From assembly GCA_937911505.1 (NCBI GenBank), contig CALEMF010000076.1, positions 81,983 through 145,982 on the forward strand: a DNA stretch of 64,000 nucleotides, read 5' to 3'. How positions within the stretch are numbered: the stretch's first letter is position 1; each line of letters opens with the position of its first letter. Under the pieces are notes generated by a model, which had not been told where the DNA came from, searched no databases, and saw only the letters and a program-made list of their open reading frames with translations. Positions 18,505 through 27,003 of the stretch are shown here, piece after piece. The translations under genes and the position numbers were made by a program. Origin of the DNA: an uncultured Cytophagales bacterium. GTDB taxonomy: Bacteria > Bacteroidota > Bacteroidia > Cytophagales > Thermonemataceae.

Positions 18505-18560
18505 CTATGTTTTGTTTTACTTTGTTTAATTTTTTTTATAATTTATTAAACAAAACATAG
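18505..18560. promoter_or_regulatory. 13-bp inverted repeat upstream of rhodopsin
   Basis: CTATGTTTTGTTT (18505-18517) and its exact complement AAACAAAACATAG (18548-18560) are separated by 30 bp of almost pure A/T. The block lies 55-111 bp upstream of the rhodopsin start and contains TTTG elements on the minus strand that could serve as -33 boxes. It may be an operator for a dimeric regulator or a cruciform. No TAnnTTTG was found at the proper distance, so the promoter itself is not placed. Confidence 0.5.
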
Positions 18561-18819
18561 AATAGGATCATGGTTATTTTTCATTTAAAAAAATAAGTCT
18601 GTTACTTTCACTTATTGAGCTAAGTACGAGAGAAAAAAATAATATTTAAAAAGTTACATAAGTGAACTATCGCCCATCCCAATTTGTTCAAATTCTCGTC
18701 AAAATGCTTGCGAACGCATCTTAGGAGCTTAATGATACAAACGCTGTATTTTTACTTACAAAGAACATCTAGGAGTCATCTCTAGTACAAGGTAACATTT
18801 TATGAAAGACAAACAGGTT
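18561..18819. other. Rest of the rhodopsin upstream region
   Basis: About 260 bp between the inverted repeat and the stop codon of the lipoprotein gene, which runs towards it on the same strand. It is AT-rich, with no ORF of note, no clear terminator and no recognised RNA. Confidence 0.4.
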
Positions 18820-19287
18820 TTATTCGATCACATACCGAATATAGTCCTTTCGCTTCATAAAATACGAATCAAACGTCTGAGCGCTAATGTGCTCAACGGT
18901 TTCACCTCTTTCAATTCGTAGCGTTTGTAGATTGAATAGCTGTCCGTTGATGGGGCGATGATCAGCACCTTCATACTCATCGTTACGAAGTGTACCAAAA
19001 ACGAGTACTTGGCTCGGTGGAAGCTTTACTTGTACAGTAAGTGTAGTACTATCTTCATCTGTAAGTGGATTAGGTGATGACCAGTTTGGTTGGTAATCTT
19101 CTTTTATGGAATAGGCTATAGGGTTTTCAACGAAAATATATTGTTGCAAAGGGGGCTGTTGGAAAGTGTAGGTGATTGTCAGTGTGTCTTGGGTCGTATT
19201 GACGATCGCAAAATGCTGGCTCCACGAGCAAGCAGTAAGTGCTAAACAGGTCAGTAAAGCTATGAGTAATTGAGTAGTGTTTTGCAT
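18820..19287 (-). CDS. Putative lipoprotein, function unknown
   Basis: 155 residues. The signal is MQNTTQLLIALLTCLALTACSWSQ with a good lipobox LTAC, so Cys20 would be lipidated. The mature part is beta-rich (HFAIVNTTQDTLTITYTF, LTVQVKLPPSQVLVFGTL) and may form an immunoglobulin-like sandwich. It is a single gene by spacing: 370 bp before rhodopsin and 79 bp after the kinase gene. No family recognised. Confidence 0.65.
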   Translation of the reverse strand: MQNTTQLLIALLTCLALTACSWSQHFAIVNTTQDTLTITYTFQQPPLQQYIFVENPIAYSIKEDYQPNWSSPNPLTDEDSTTLTVQVKLPPSQVLVFGTLRNDEYEGADHRPINGQLFNLQTLRIERGETVEHISAQTFDSYFMKRKDYIRYVIE

Positions 19288-19366
19288 GATTCTTTAGTTA
19301 AGTGTCTAAAGCTATTTATCAAAATCTATGCTTGAATATCCATACTAACATTTATCACTTACTATG

Positions 19367-21073
19367 TTATAGCATATTAAGCTTCTCCAAAAATCCTTCT
19401 CTGAAAGTACGCCCAATGGGAATTGTATAAGCGCGTAGCTGAATCGTATTCCCGATGATTTTTTCTATGTAAGTCACGTTAACTATAAAAGACTTATGAC
19501 AGCGTACAAATTGCTCTCCTAGCAACTGAAGGCTATTTTGTAACGAAGTGCTTACAATGTACTTCTCAGATAAGGTATACATCAACACAAAATCGCCTTT
19601 GGCCTCAACTAGTAAAATTTCTTCAATTTTGATTTTTTGAATAATGCCTTTGGTCTTTACAAATAAGGCTTGTTGATAAATAATGGGATCGTCTGATTTC
19701 ACAATACGCTCAATCTTGGCAATTGCTCTCAGAAATCGCTCAAAAGAGAAGGGCTTTAGCAAGTAATCAACTACATCTAACTCAAAACCCTCGAGTGCAT
19801 ACTCAGGAAAGGCGGTTGTCAAAATAATATGAGGCGTACTTTGTAGTGACTTCAAGAAATCAATGCCAGAGATTTTAGGTAAATGTACATCCAAAAATAA
19901 GATATCTATTTTGGTGGTCTCAAGTAATGTGATCGCTGCTAGTGGATCTACGTAAGCGGCTACTAGCTCAAGCCGCGGTACTTCTTGTAAGTAGCCGGTT
20001 AAAATCTCCTGTGCGGGTAGTTGATCTTCAATGATGAGGCATTTAAGGGGTTTCATGGGTAGTTGTAAGGTGAGTTTTACTAAGAATGTGGTAGCTGTCT
20101 TCTCTACGATGAGGGTGTGTTGCTCTGGATATAAAATTTTGAGTCGTTTTTTTACATTTTCCAACCCAATTCCTTGAGAAGTTAAGGTGTCTGAAGTAAC
20201 CACCTGAGGCTGATAATTATTCTGTACCTCGAAGTGTAGGACATTTTTGATCACCTCAATACAAATGCGTATTTCAATGCCAGTGGCGAGCGAGTTCAAG
20301 CTATGCTTAAAACTATTTTCTACAAAAGGAATCAGCAAGAGAGGCGCCATGTACAAGGCTTTTTCTGACGTTCCTCTATGTATTTTACTTATTACCTCTC
20401 CTCTTTTTTTAAGTGGTATTTTTTGTAGAGCAATGTACTCTTCCAATACCGCTAGTTCTTTCGAGAGTGCTACTTTTTCCGTATTAGCTTCGTATAAGAT
20501 GTACCGTAATACATTGGCAAGCTGTAAAATTAAATCAGGTACTTTCTCAGACTTGGCTAAGGCGTGAGCGTATATATTGTTGAGACTATTGAAGAGCATA
20601 TGCGGTTGTATTTGTGAGCGCAGAAATTTGAGTTCACTATCCAGGCGGTCTTTTTCAATTTGCTCTATTTTCCGCTGGTTTTCGAGGTTATCTCCCACAA
20701 ACTGTATACACATAAATACTACCAAAACACCAATTATTTCTCCCCAGTACCAGTAAATGCTGCTTAATGTAACAGGATCGCGCCCTCGCGAATCTGGATA
20801 AAGCCAATATTCAATTATCCCCTCTTCTATTATTCCGTAGAGCGTCAGGCAACCTAAGAGCGCCCATAAAAATAGCAGGTACCTCTTTTTGTAGAAAAGC
20901 TTAGGAATAAGCAAGCGATTGACTATTATGAATAAGGTCGCGTGGAAAACCACAAACACCAAATCCTTTGCAGGAGAGCGATGTATCAGGAGCTTTCCGT
21001 GTTCTACGTCTACTGTATATACCACGTAGTAAGCGATTAGTAGTATGCCTTGTAGCATCCAAGCATTTTTCAT
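19367..21073 (-). CDS. Fused LytS-like histidine kinase and LytTR response regulator
   Basis: 568 residues. Residues 1-125 have four membrane segments; a coiled coil leads to the His_kinase domain with phospho-acceptor His158 (QIQPHMLFNSLNN) and an ATPase domain (PFVENSFKHSLN at 249-260, GIGLENVKKRL at 301-311). At Met340 the frame continues without stop into a CheY-like receiver (LIIEDQ with Asp350, phospho-Asp395 in FLDVHLP) and a LytTR DNA-binding domain (about 470-565; FVRCHKSFIVNV). Such pairs are normally two genes; here they are one membrane-tethered protein. An internal ATG at 20056 could still give a free regulator. It follows the receptor gene by 15 nt. Confidence 0.92.
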   Translation of the reverse strand: MKNAWMLQGILLIAYYVVYTVDVEHGKLLIHRSPAKDLVFVVFHATLFIIVNRLLIPKLFYKKRYLLFLWALLGCLTLYGIIEEGIIEYWLYPDSRGRDPVTLSSIYWYWGEIIGVLVVFMCIQFVGDNLENQRKIEQIEKDRLDSELKFLRSQIQPHMLFNSLNNIYAHALAKSEKVPDLILQLANVLRYILYEANTEKVALSKELAVLEEYIALQKIPLKKRGEVISKIHRGTSEKALYMAPLLLIPFVENSFKHSLNSLATGIEIRICIEVIKNVLHFEVQNNYQPQVVTSDTLTSQGIGLENVKKRLKILYPEQHTLIVEKTATTFLVKLTLQLPMKPLKCLIIEDQLPAQEILTGYLQEVPRLELVAAYVDPLAAITLLETTKIDILFLDVHLPKISGIDFLKSLQSTPHIILTTAFPEYALEGFELDVVDYLLKPFSFERFLRAIAKIERIVKSDDPIIYQQALFVKTKGIIQKIKIEEILLVEAKGDFVLMYTLSEKYIVSTSLQNSLQLLGEQFVRCHKSFIVNVTYIEKIIGNTIQLRAYTIPIGRTFREGFLEKLNML

Positions 21074-21088
21074 AACGTTAAAATAAGA

Positions 21089-23395
21089 CTATCCCCTAAA
21101 AATAAAATACCGTATCCCCAAACTGAGTTGTCTTGTTTGCCATTTATAACTTCTTTCTACGCTAAAATCAGTGCCTTGCAGTTGGTTAATAAAAATGCGC
21201 GTATCGAATATATCTTGTAGGTTAATAGTGATTGTACCACGCCGCTTATGAAATTTCTTGCGTAAGGCCATATCAAAATAATACTGTGCCAGTACCTTTC
21301 TCTGTGGTTCTATCCTTGGGGCACGGTAGGTAGCTGAAAAATCTAGCCCCCATTCTTCCCCCCATCGGACACGTTGTTGCCACCTTCCTCCCCAAGTAAG
21401 CAAACGATTGAAATTGACAGCGTTATTAATGTCCTTGAAACGTGCCGTTGCCAATGTAAACTGTAAGGTACTTTCTATACCTTTCGCCCAAGTATAGTCA
21501 GCTTGTAGCTCTACTCCTTGGTCTACTCTATTGTCAAAGTTAGCAAGGCTTTGTAGGGTTTGGTCTCCGTCGGCTGCTTGTACTACTTCTTGAATCACAT
21601 CATAAGTTTCTCTACGAAAAACGGTTACGTCCCACCCTACTTCTAGTAACTCATTATGGTAGTTCACCTCATAAAGATTGGCCATTTCTGGTCTAAGGTT
21701 GGGGTTGCCAGTTTGTAAGTTAAGTGGATCTTGATAAGAGACATAAGGATTGAGGTCAAAAAAGCTGGGTCGGTTGATACGCCGTGTGTAACTTACACCC
21801 AGCGTATGACTACGCCCTGAAAATAAGTATATCGCCTGTAAGGAAGGAAAAACGCGAAAAACATCTTGCGCAAAGGTTTCTTGAGTGGTGCGCTGTTGCC
21901 CATTGCTGGTAAATTGCTCTACCCGTACCCCTATGGCATATTCCCATTTTCGAAAAGCCTGCTGATAGGTAAGATAAGTTGCTTGCTTTTGTAGGACCAT
22001 AGTAAAGTCATTATCGGGCACAGTAAGACTATCATCTTGTAGCACTATTTCCTGTAAAATATCATATTGTATCCAATCTAGCTTCGCGCCAATAGCGACT
22101 GTTCCCTTAGTAAGGAAAGGTAGCGTGTAGTCAACTTTAACTTGGTATAGGCGTTGGCTTTCTACCTCTTCGGAGGTGCGTAGAAACTGCTCAGTAGACG
22201 AACGTAATTGTAAGTCTTCTAGGGCATCCACGCTGTTGGTATTGTTTTCATCTTCGCCACTAGCACTCAACAGAAGCTGTAGCTGATGCGTATTATGGAA
22301 AATCTTCTGTAAAGAAAAATTAAGGCTTATCTCATCTTCTAATTCAGTCTGTATATTTGAGAACCTAACTTCTTCGATCTCATCAGTGTACACAAAGGTA
22401 TTGGTTTGAAGTCCTTCCTCTTCATCATCCCAACGGTTATAGCTCAGTTCTAGCCCAAGAGAAAAAGAAGTATCAGGTTCATAATTCATCCCTATGTTGA
22501 CGATTCGTCGGTTTTGTATGCCCTCGTGTTGTACCTCATTCTGGTATCTACGGAGGTCTTCTTCTTGATTAAAACGGTGTGCATCAAAGGTATTAGCGTA
22601 CCAGCTTCTTCCTAGCAGTACATTTGTGTAGAAAGAAAAGCGATCGCGGTTAATACTGGCATTGACCCCACCTGACAGACGTGCTGGAGCAGCTAAGTTA
22701 AGTAAGCTCTCAAGTTTTAGTTTAGCAAATAAGTTTTTCTTATATACTAAGTTGATAATTCCTCCTACACCTTCGGCATCATACGCCGCAGAAGGGTTGG
22801 TGATAACCTCTATTTTTTCCAGTGCCTCTGCAGATATAAACTGTAGCGTACTGACATCTCGTTGGGTTTCTTTACCATTGATGTAAATAATTACATTACT
22901 GCTTCCTCTCACTTGCACATCACCTTGAGGGGTAGTTGTAATAGCAGGTAGACGCGCGAGAGCCTCAGCGGCTGATCCACCCGCATTGGTGAGGTCTTGT
23001 CCTAGGTACAAGGTCTTTTTACCCAAGCCATTTTCGATGTAAGACTGCTCGGCTACTATCTCTACTTCCTCTAATAAAGAAGGAGCTTCAGCCAAAGTAA
23101 TGGGAGGTAAGGGGACGGTAAGGGGTATTATGATCGTCTGCTTGGCGGTAACGTAGCCCATCATCTGCACCGATAATTGATAAACGCCACTAGCCAGCCT
23201 TTTAAAACTAAAATTTCCTTTTGTATCTGTAAGGGTGTTGGCAAGGGAAAGGCTATCTCCGTTCTCGTGAAGTGATACTACCGCATAAGGCAGGCGCTCA
23301 CCAGTGGCAGACTCAACTTTACCTTCTAAAGTATTTTGGGAGTATGAAAAGAAATTAAGCAAACATAATAACGAAGTGGCTAAAAGTAATCTCAT
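21089..23395 (-). CDS. Outer-membrane beta-barrel receptor, TonB-dependent-receptor-like
   Basis: 768 residues with signal peptide (SLLCLLNFFSYSQ). Residues about 22-105 are a CarboxypepD-regulatory-like beta sandwich (LEGKVESATGERLPYAVVSL). A plug domain follows (about 125-220, ARLPAITTTPQGDVQVRGSS and AAYDAEGVGGIINLVYKK), then a barrel of about 550 residues ending in SLGIRYFIFRG. This is the OMP_b-brl_3 group of receptors; the substrate is unknown. It is transcribed with the fused kinase-regulator 15 nt downstream, suggesting that the signalling protein controls or senses through this receptor. Confidence 0.88.
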   Translation of the reverse strand: MRLLLATSLLCLLNFFSYSQNTLEGKVESATGERLPYAVVSLHENGDSLSLANTLTDTKGNFSFKRLASGVYQLSVQMMGYVTAKQTIIIPLTVPLPPITLAEAPSLLEEVEIVAEQSYIENGLGKKTLYLGQDLTNAGGSAAEALARLPAITTTPQGDVQVRGSSNVIIYINGKETQRDVSTLQFISAEALEKIEVITNPSAAYDAEGVGGIINLVYKKNLFAKLKLESLLNLAAPARLSGGVNASINRDRFSFYTNVLLGRSWYANTFDAHRFNQEEDLRRYQNEVQHEGIQNRRIVNIGMNYEPDTSFSLGLELSYNRWDDEEEGLQTNTFVYTDEIEEVRFSNIQTELEDEISLNFSLQKIFHNTHQLQLLLSASGEDENNTNSVDALEDLQLRSSTEQFLRTSEEVESQRLYQVKVDYTLPFLTKGTVAIGAKLDWIQYDILQEIVLQDDSLTVPDNDFTMVLQKQATYLTYQQAFRKWEYAIGVRVEQFTSNGQQRTTQETFAQDVFRVFPSLQAIYLFSGRSHTLGVSYTRRINRPSFFDLNPYVSYQDPLNLQTGNPNLRPEMANLYEVNYHNELLEVGWDVTVFRRETYDVIQEVVQAADGDQTLQSLANFDNRVDQGVELQADYTWAKGIESTLQFTLATARFKDINNAVNFNRLLTWGGRWQQRVRWGEEWGLDFSATYRAPRIEPQRKVLAQYYFDMALRKKFHKRRGTITINLQDIFDTRIFINQLQGTDFSVERSYKWQTRQLSLGIRYFIFRG

Positions 23396-23514
23396 AGACT
23401 ATCTAAGTTAGTTTTAGCCTCTAAAGAACACTTTATGCTGCTTTTTATGCAATAGAAACGACCAACGACCTTTTTTCTTGGCTATCTGTAGCGCAAACGT
23501 TGATCAATGTTTTT

Positions 23515-24333
23515 CTACCCACAATAATTAAAAAAGTGGTGTACAGGGCCGTGTCCTTTCCCTAGTTGATATTGCGCACCTGCTTTTACCGCACTAGCAA
23601 TGTAGCCAATGGCTTTTTCAGCAGCTTCTTCTAAACTGTATGCCCTTGCCAAAAAAGCGGCGATCGCTGAAGAGAGGGTACAACCTGTTCCGTGGGTATT
23701 TTTGGTAGTTACTTTTGGGTGGGTATACACCTTTACCTTTTTATGTTGAAAGTCATACAGCACATTGCTTACCTCCTCACCTTGCCGATGCCCCCCCTTC
23801 AGTAATACTGAAACACCATATTTAAGCGCAATTTCTTTCGCCACCTTCGATAAATCAGTCTTCTCTTCAATTTCTTCTTCTAATAAAATGGCTGCTTCAG
23901 GAATATTGGGGGTAATGATTTTCACCTTCGGAATAAGCTTATACTTTAAGGTATGAATAGCTTCCTCCATTAGCAATGTATCGCCTGAGGTGGCCACCAT
24001 CACGGGATCTAAGACTACCTCGGTAAGTTGATACTTTTGTATTATCTTCTTCACGGTAAGAATTACTTCCGTAGAATGCAGCATCCCAATTTTCACGGTG
24101 TCGGTTCCTACATCGTCTAGTACTGCCTTCAATTGTAGTTGTAGAAAATCCACCGGAATCGTATGTACTGCCTCAACGCCTTGTGTATTTTGCGCCACCA
24201 AGGCGGTGATCGCTGAGGTACCATAACACTCGCAAGCGCTAATGGTTTTTAGGTCGGCTTGTATACCTGCCCCCCCACTTGGGTCAGTCCCAGCGATGGT
24301 GAGTACACGTGGATATTGTTTTAAGTTTGTCAT
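23515..24333 (-). CDS. thiD: Hydroxymethylpyrimidine/phosphomethylpyrimidine kinase
   Basis: 272 residues from the ATG at 24333, which overlaps the tenA stop as TGATG, so translation is coupled; a longer frame begins 48 nt upstream but has no family sequence there. Phosphorylates HMP to HMP-P and HMP-PP in thiamin synthesis. The ribokinase-fold motifs are present: [18 protein letters not shown] near the start, [12 protein letters not shown], and [15 protein letters not shown] with the GTGC anion hole and catalytic Cys/Asp region. Last gene of the thi operon. Confidence 0.95.
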   Translation of the reverse strand: MTNLKQYPRVLTIAGTDPSGGAGIQADLKTISACECYGTSAITALVAQNTQGVEAVHTIPVDFLQLQLKAVLDDVGTDTVKIGMLHSTEVILTVKKIIQKYQLTEVVLDPVMVATSGDTLLMEEAIHTLKYKLIPKVKIITPNIPEAAILLEEEIEEKTDLSKVAKEIALKYGVSVLLKGGHRQGEEVSNVLYDFQHKKVKVYTHPKVTTKNTHGTGCTLSSAIAAFLARAYSLEEAAEKAIGYIASAVKAGAQYQLGKGHGPVHHFFNYCG

Positions 24334-24983
24334 CAGATTTTCCATTTTTCTAGGTGATAGGCGCTGTCCCAAAAGAGCCATTCCATTTTAGAAGAGCGTA
24401 CAAAGGTAGCCGTCATAGCCTGTTGCACTTGTTCAGAGGCGCTTTTTGCATAACGATTACTGATCTCAATTGCCTTTTGTACGGCTGTTGCAAAGGCTTC
24501 TCCCGCATAGGTATTAATCCAGTTTTGGTAAGGATGGTTTCCTTTTGTTTGATGCGCCAAGATGTAGTCTCCTACTTCTTTATAAATCCAGAAGCAAGGT
24601 AGAATAGCTGCCAGCGCTTCTTCGATAGGCTTCAAGTGACAAATACGATTCAAATGCCCTATGTACAACAAACAAGAAGGTGAGTGACTTACAATTTCTT
24701 GTGGATATGCCGATAAAAACTGTTCGTGTAGTGCTTTCTCTACTTGTATCGTGTCATTCGCGAAGTAAAGAAAGGCTTCGGTCTCTGCTGGCTCAGTAAG
24801 TTTTGTGGCGATACTCGCTAGAATTTTACCGTAGTCGGCTAAGTAGAGTGCATCTTGCCGCAAGTAGAAAAGAAACTTCTCTTCAGGAAGACTACCCGTC
24901 ATCAGCTCTTTGATAAAGGGATGAGCAGTGATTTGTTGGTAAATTGATTCACTGGCTTGCCAAGCCTTTTCACTCCAAAGCAT
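24333..24983 (-). CDS. tenA: TenA-family aminopyrimidine aminohydrolase / thiaminase II
   Basis: 216 residues, all-helical haem-oxygenase-like fold. The active-site Cys is Cys130 in [12 protein letters not shown], the hallmark of the TenA_C type, and the conserved C-terminal acidic region [14 protein letters not shown] is present. It hydrolyses aminomethyl-pyrimidine breakdown products of thiamin to HMP, feeding ThiD. Start 13 nt after thiE; stop overlaps thiD start. A salvage role fits the absence of thiC, thiG and thiS in this operon. Confidence 0.93.
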   Translation of the reverse strand: MLWSEKAWQASESIYQQITAHPFIKELMTGSLPEEKFLFYLRQDALYLADYGKILASIATKLTEPAETEAFLYFANDTIQVEKALHEQFLSAYPQEIVSHSPSCLLYIGHLNRICHLKPIEEALAAILPCFWIYKEVGDYILAHQTKGNHPYQNWINTYAGEAFATAVQKAIEISNRYAKSASEQVQQAMTATFVRSSKMEWLFWDSAYHLEKWKI

Positions 24984-24996
24984 TTGATAATAGATT

Positions 24997-25638
24997 TTAA
25001 AGGTTTTTTATTTTCAACTGTGCCTCACAGATAGTACGTAATTGTTGAGCAGCTTCTTTGGGTTGTAAGCTTGCCATAATAGCGGAAACGACTGCAATAC
25101 CTTGCGCGCCTACTTGGATTACCTGTGCGGCATTTTCTTGATCAATGCCTCCAATCCCTACGAGCGGATGTTTTGTGAAAGAAGCGATTGCTTGCAGTCC
25201 TGCTAACCCCAGTGGCGAAGCAATATCCGCTTTGGTAGTGGTATTGAAAACAGGCGAAACACCCAGATAATCGACCGATAGATGTTGAGCAGCTTCCGCT
25301 TGTTCGACGGTCTCTACAGACAAACCAATAATTTTATCATCACCTAACAAGTGCCTTGCTACTGCAAAAGGTAAATCTTGCTGACCAATATGCAAGCCAT
25401 CTGCCTCTACCGCCAGCGCAATATCTAAGCGATCATTGATGATAAGCGGAATCCCTTTTGCTTGGGTCAGTTGCCTTAGCCGAAGCGCCACTTCGTAGAA
25501 ATCTCTGGTAGAAGCAGTTTTCTCCCTCAATTGTACCATACTTACCCCACCTTCTATGGCTTGTGCTACTACTTCTATCAGGTCTCTACTACCAATCATA
25601 GCAGTATCGGTTACAAGATACAAGGTATAGTCAGGCAT
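24997..25638 (-). CDS. thiE: Thiamin-phosphate synthase
   Basis: 213 residues, TIM barrel. Joins HMP-PP with thiazole phosphate (HET-P) to give thiamin phosphate. Family motifs: YLVTD near the start, VQLREK, LIINDRLDIALAVEADGLHIGQQDLP, GLSVETVEQA, YLGVSPVFNTTTK and VGIGGI. Its start overlaps the thiM stop by 8 nt, a coupled arrangement. The chain is complete and of normal length. Confidence 0.95.
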   Translation of the reverse strand: MPDYTLYLVTDTAMIGSRDLIEVVAQAIEGGVSMVQLREKTASTRDFYEVALRLRQLTQAKGIPLIINDRLDIALAVEADGLHIGQQDLPFAVARHLLGDDKIIGLSVETVEQAEAAQHLSVDYLGVSPVFNTTTKADIASPLGLAGLQAIASFTKHPLVGIGGIDQENAAQVIQVGAQGIAVVSAIMASLQPKEAAQQLRTICEAQLKIKNL

Positions 25639-26431
25639 TTTGGTAGCTCATTTCCACTTCATTCGGCCAAGTCGCTTCAACTGCTTGATAAAGTGTATCT
25701 AAAAAATGTGCCTGAAAACTGCCTGGTCCAGTTACTTTTTCAGCGGTTAGCTCGCCTGCTTTTCCCATCAGCAACATCGCCTGTGCAGCGGCAGTAAGTA
25801 CCTCAGGAGAGACAGCTACAAAAGCCCCGATAAGCGCAGTAGCCGTACAGCCCATACCAGTTACTTTGGTCATGAGAGGTGAACCGTGGTGCACCTCAAT
25901 GGTTTCCTTTCCATTGGTAATGTAATCGATAGCACCACTAATCACCACCACATTACCTAGCTTTAAGGCCAGTTGCTGGGCGGCTTGCAGCGCACGCTCG
26001 CTGCTTTGTGTACTATCGACCCCCTTGGTTTCTACAGCTTCACTGGCTAACGCCATAATCTCGGAGGCATTCCCTCGAATGACTGTGGGTGTATAGGTAT
26101 CCATGAGTTGCCAGCACGTTTGTGTACGAAGGCGACTAGCGCCTGCCCCTACGGGATCAAGGACAAAGGGTTTCTGCAACGCTTTTGCCTTTTCGGCAGC
26201 CTGCAACATAGCGGCTATCCAAGGCTTACTTAGCGTACCTATATTGATGACCAAAGAAGCGGCAATGCTTACGATCTCTTCCACCTCCTCTAGGGCGTGT
26301 GCCATCACAGGAGAAGCCCCAATTGCGAGTAAGGCGTTGGCGGTATTGTTCATCACTACGTAGTTGGTAATGTTATGCACCAATGGTGCTTCATTTTTAA
26401 TCTTTGTAAGACTTTCGGTGAGTGTTGTCAT
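25631..26431 (-). CDS. thiM: Hydroxyethylthiazole kinase
   Basis: 266 residues. Phosphorylates the thiazole alcohol HET in thiamin salvage. Ribokinase-like motifs: PLVHNITNYVVMNNTAN at the start, KPFVLDPVGAGASRLRT, TVIRGNASEIMAL and VTGMGCTATALIGAF with the catalytic Cys. It is the first gene of the operon, directly under the TPP riboswitch, and its start codon is 13 nt beyond the riboswitch terminator. The operon therefore codes for salvage (ThiM, TenA) and joining (ThiD, ThiE). Confidence 0.96.
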   Translation of the reverse strand: MTTLTESLTKIKNEAPLVHNITNYVVMNNTANALLAIGASPVMAHALEEVEEIVSIAASLVINIGTLSKPWIAAMLQAAEKAKALQKPFVLDPVGAGASRLRTQTCWQLMDTYTPTVIRGNASEIMALASEAVETKGVDSTQSSERALQAAQQLALKLGNVVVISGAIDYITNGKETIEVHHGSPLMTKVTGMGCTATALIGAFVAVSPEVLTAAAQAMLLMGKAGELTAEKVTGPGSFQAHFLDTLYQAVEATWPNEVEMSYQNA

Positions 26432-26443
26432 AGGTTTGATAAT

Positions 26444-26475
26444 AAAAAAGCCGTTCTACAGCTAGTAAAACGACT
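26444..26475 (-). terminator. Riboswitch-controlled intrinsic terminator before thiM
   Basis: On the minus strand the arms AGTCGTTTTAC (26475-26465) and GTAGAACGGCT (26459-26449) form an 11-bp stem with two G-U pairs and loop TAGCT, followed by TTTTT. It lies between the TPP aptamer and the thiM start, the place for premature termination. Its 5' arm contains GTCGTTT, complementary to the 3' strand of aptamer stem P1 (AAACGAC). Confidence 0.85.
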
Positions 26476-26504
26476 TTCTACTCATATGAATACGTTGAGT
26501 GACG

Positions 26505-26582
26505 TCGTTTCCCTACGCTGTTATGAAACAGATCAGGTTCTAAGGGTATTTCTCAGCTCCACTATATGAGCACCCCTAACGA
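26505..26582 (-). ncRNA. TPP riboswitch aptamer (thi-box)
   Basis: Read on the minus strand, the conserved elements are in order: P1 TCGTT, AGGGGTGCTC, CTGAGA, ATACCC, GAACCTGATCTG, a short variable stem TTTCATAA, CAGCGTAGGGAAA and the closing P1 AACGA. These are the core nucleotides that bind the pyrimidine and pyrophosphate parts of thiamin pyrophosphate. Genes thiM-thiE-tenA-thiD follow. With TPP bound, P1 holds AAACGAC and the terminator downstream can form; without it AAACGAC can pair with the terminator arm. Confidence 0.96.
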
Positions 26583-26723
26583 ATTTTAGGTAAAGATAGG
26601 AAAATGTAGTTGAATGTGCTAGAAATGTGGGCATAGAAAGTTATCTGTGCATTTATTATGAAGAAACTTTTTAATGTTGTAAGCTTCAAATTATAATAGT
26701 TTTCTTTTAAGCTAACACATTAG

Positions 26724-26918
26724 ATGTTTTGTGATCTAAACTCTCCTTGGGAAATGCTTATTGTAGTGCAAAATCCATTACTGGATAAGATAATTAAACC
26801 CTTTCTAAAGCTAACCGTAAGGATGCAAACCCAAACCGAACAGGTTGTCTCTGTGTATCTTTACGATATATTGGGCAAGCACGCTCTCGGAAGGATTGCA
26901 ACAAAAGTAGTAAAGTAG
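26724..26918 (+). pseudogene. Fragment resembling a type IX secretion C-terminal tail
   Basis: 64 codons, ATG directly after an in-frame TAG. The stretch VQNPLLDKI ... VVSVYLYDILGKH resembles the Por-secretion tail, in which a strand starting with NP is followed by V-x-V-Y-D-x-L-G-K. The body of a secreted cargo protein is missing upstream and no gene lies there, so it looks like a leftover of a degraded cargo gene. The similarity is short and could be chance. Confidence 0.35.
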
Positions 26919-26945
26919 TAGGATACGAGTCGTTTGCTTTAACAC

Positions 26946-26981
26946 AAATCCCTCTCTAAGATATTCTAGAGAGGGATTTTT
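26946..26981. terminator. Bidirectional intrinsic terminator
   Basis: Perfect 13-bp stem AAATCCCTCTCTA (26946-26958) and TAGAGAGGGATTT (26967-26979), 8-nt loop, followed by further T on the plus strand and a run of A's before it. It serves the SIMPL gene on the minus strand and any plus-strand transcript from 26.7 kb. Confidence 0.85.
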
Positions 26982-27003
26982 ATACTTTTATTAGAAAAGA
27001 TTC

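Noticed and set aside
23396..23514. Riboswitch or second gene between the receptor and thiD
   Set aside because: No conserved aptamer elements; the gap is AT-rich with no ORF, and thiD is covered by the upstream TPP element.
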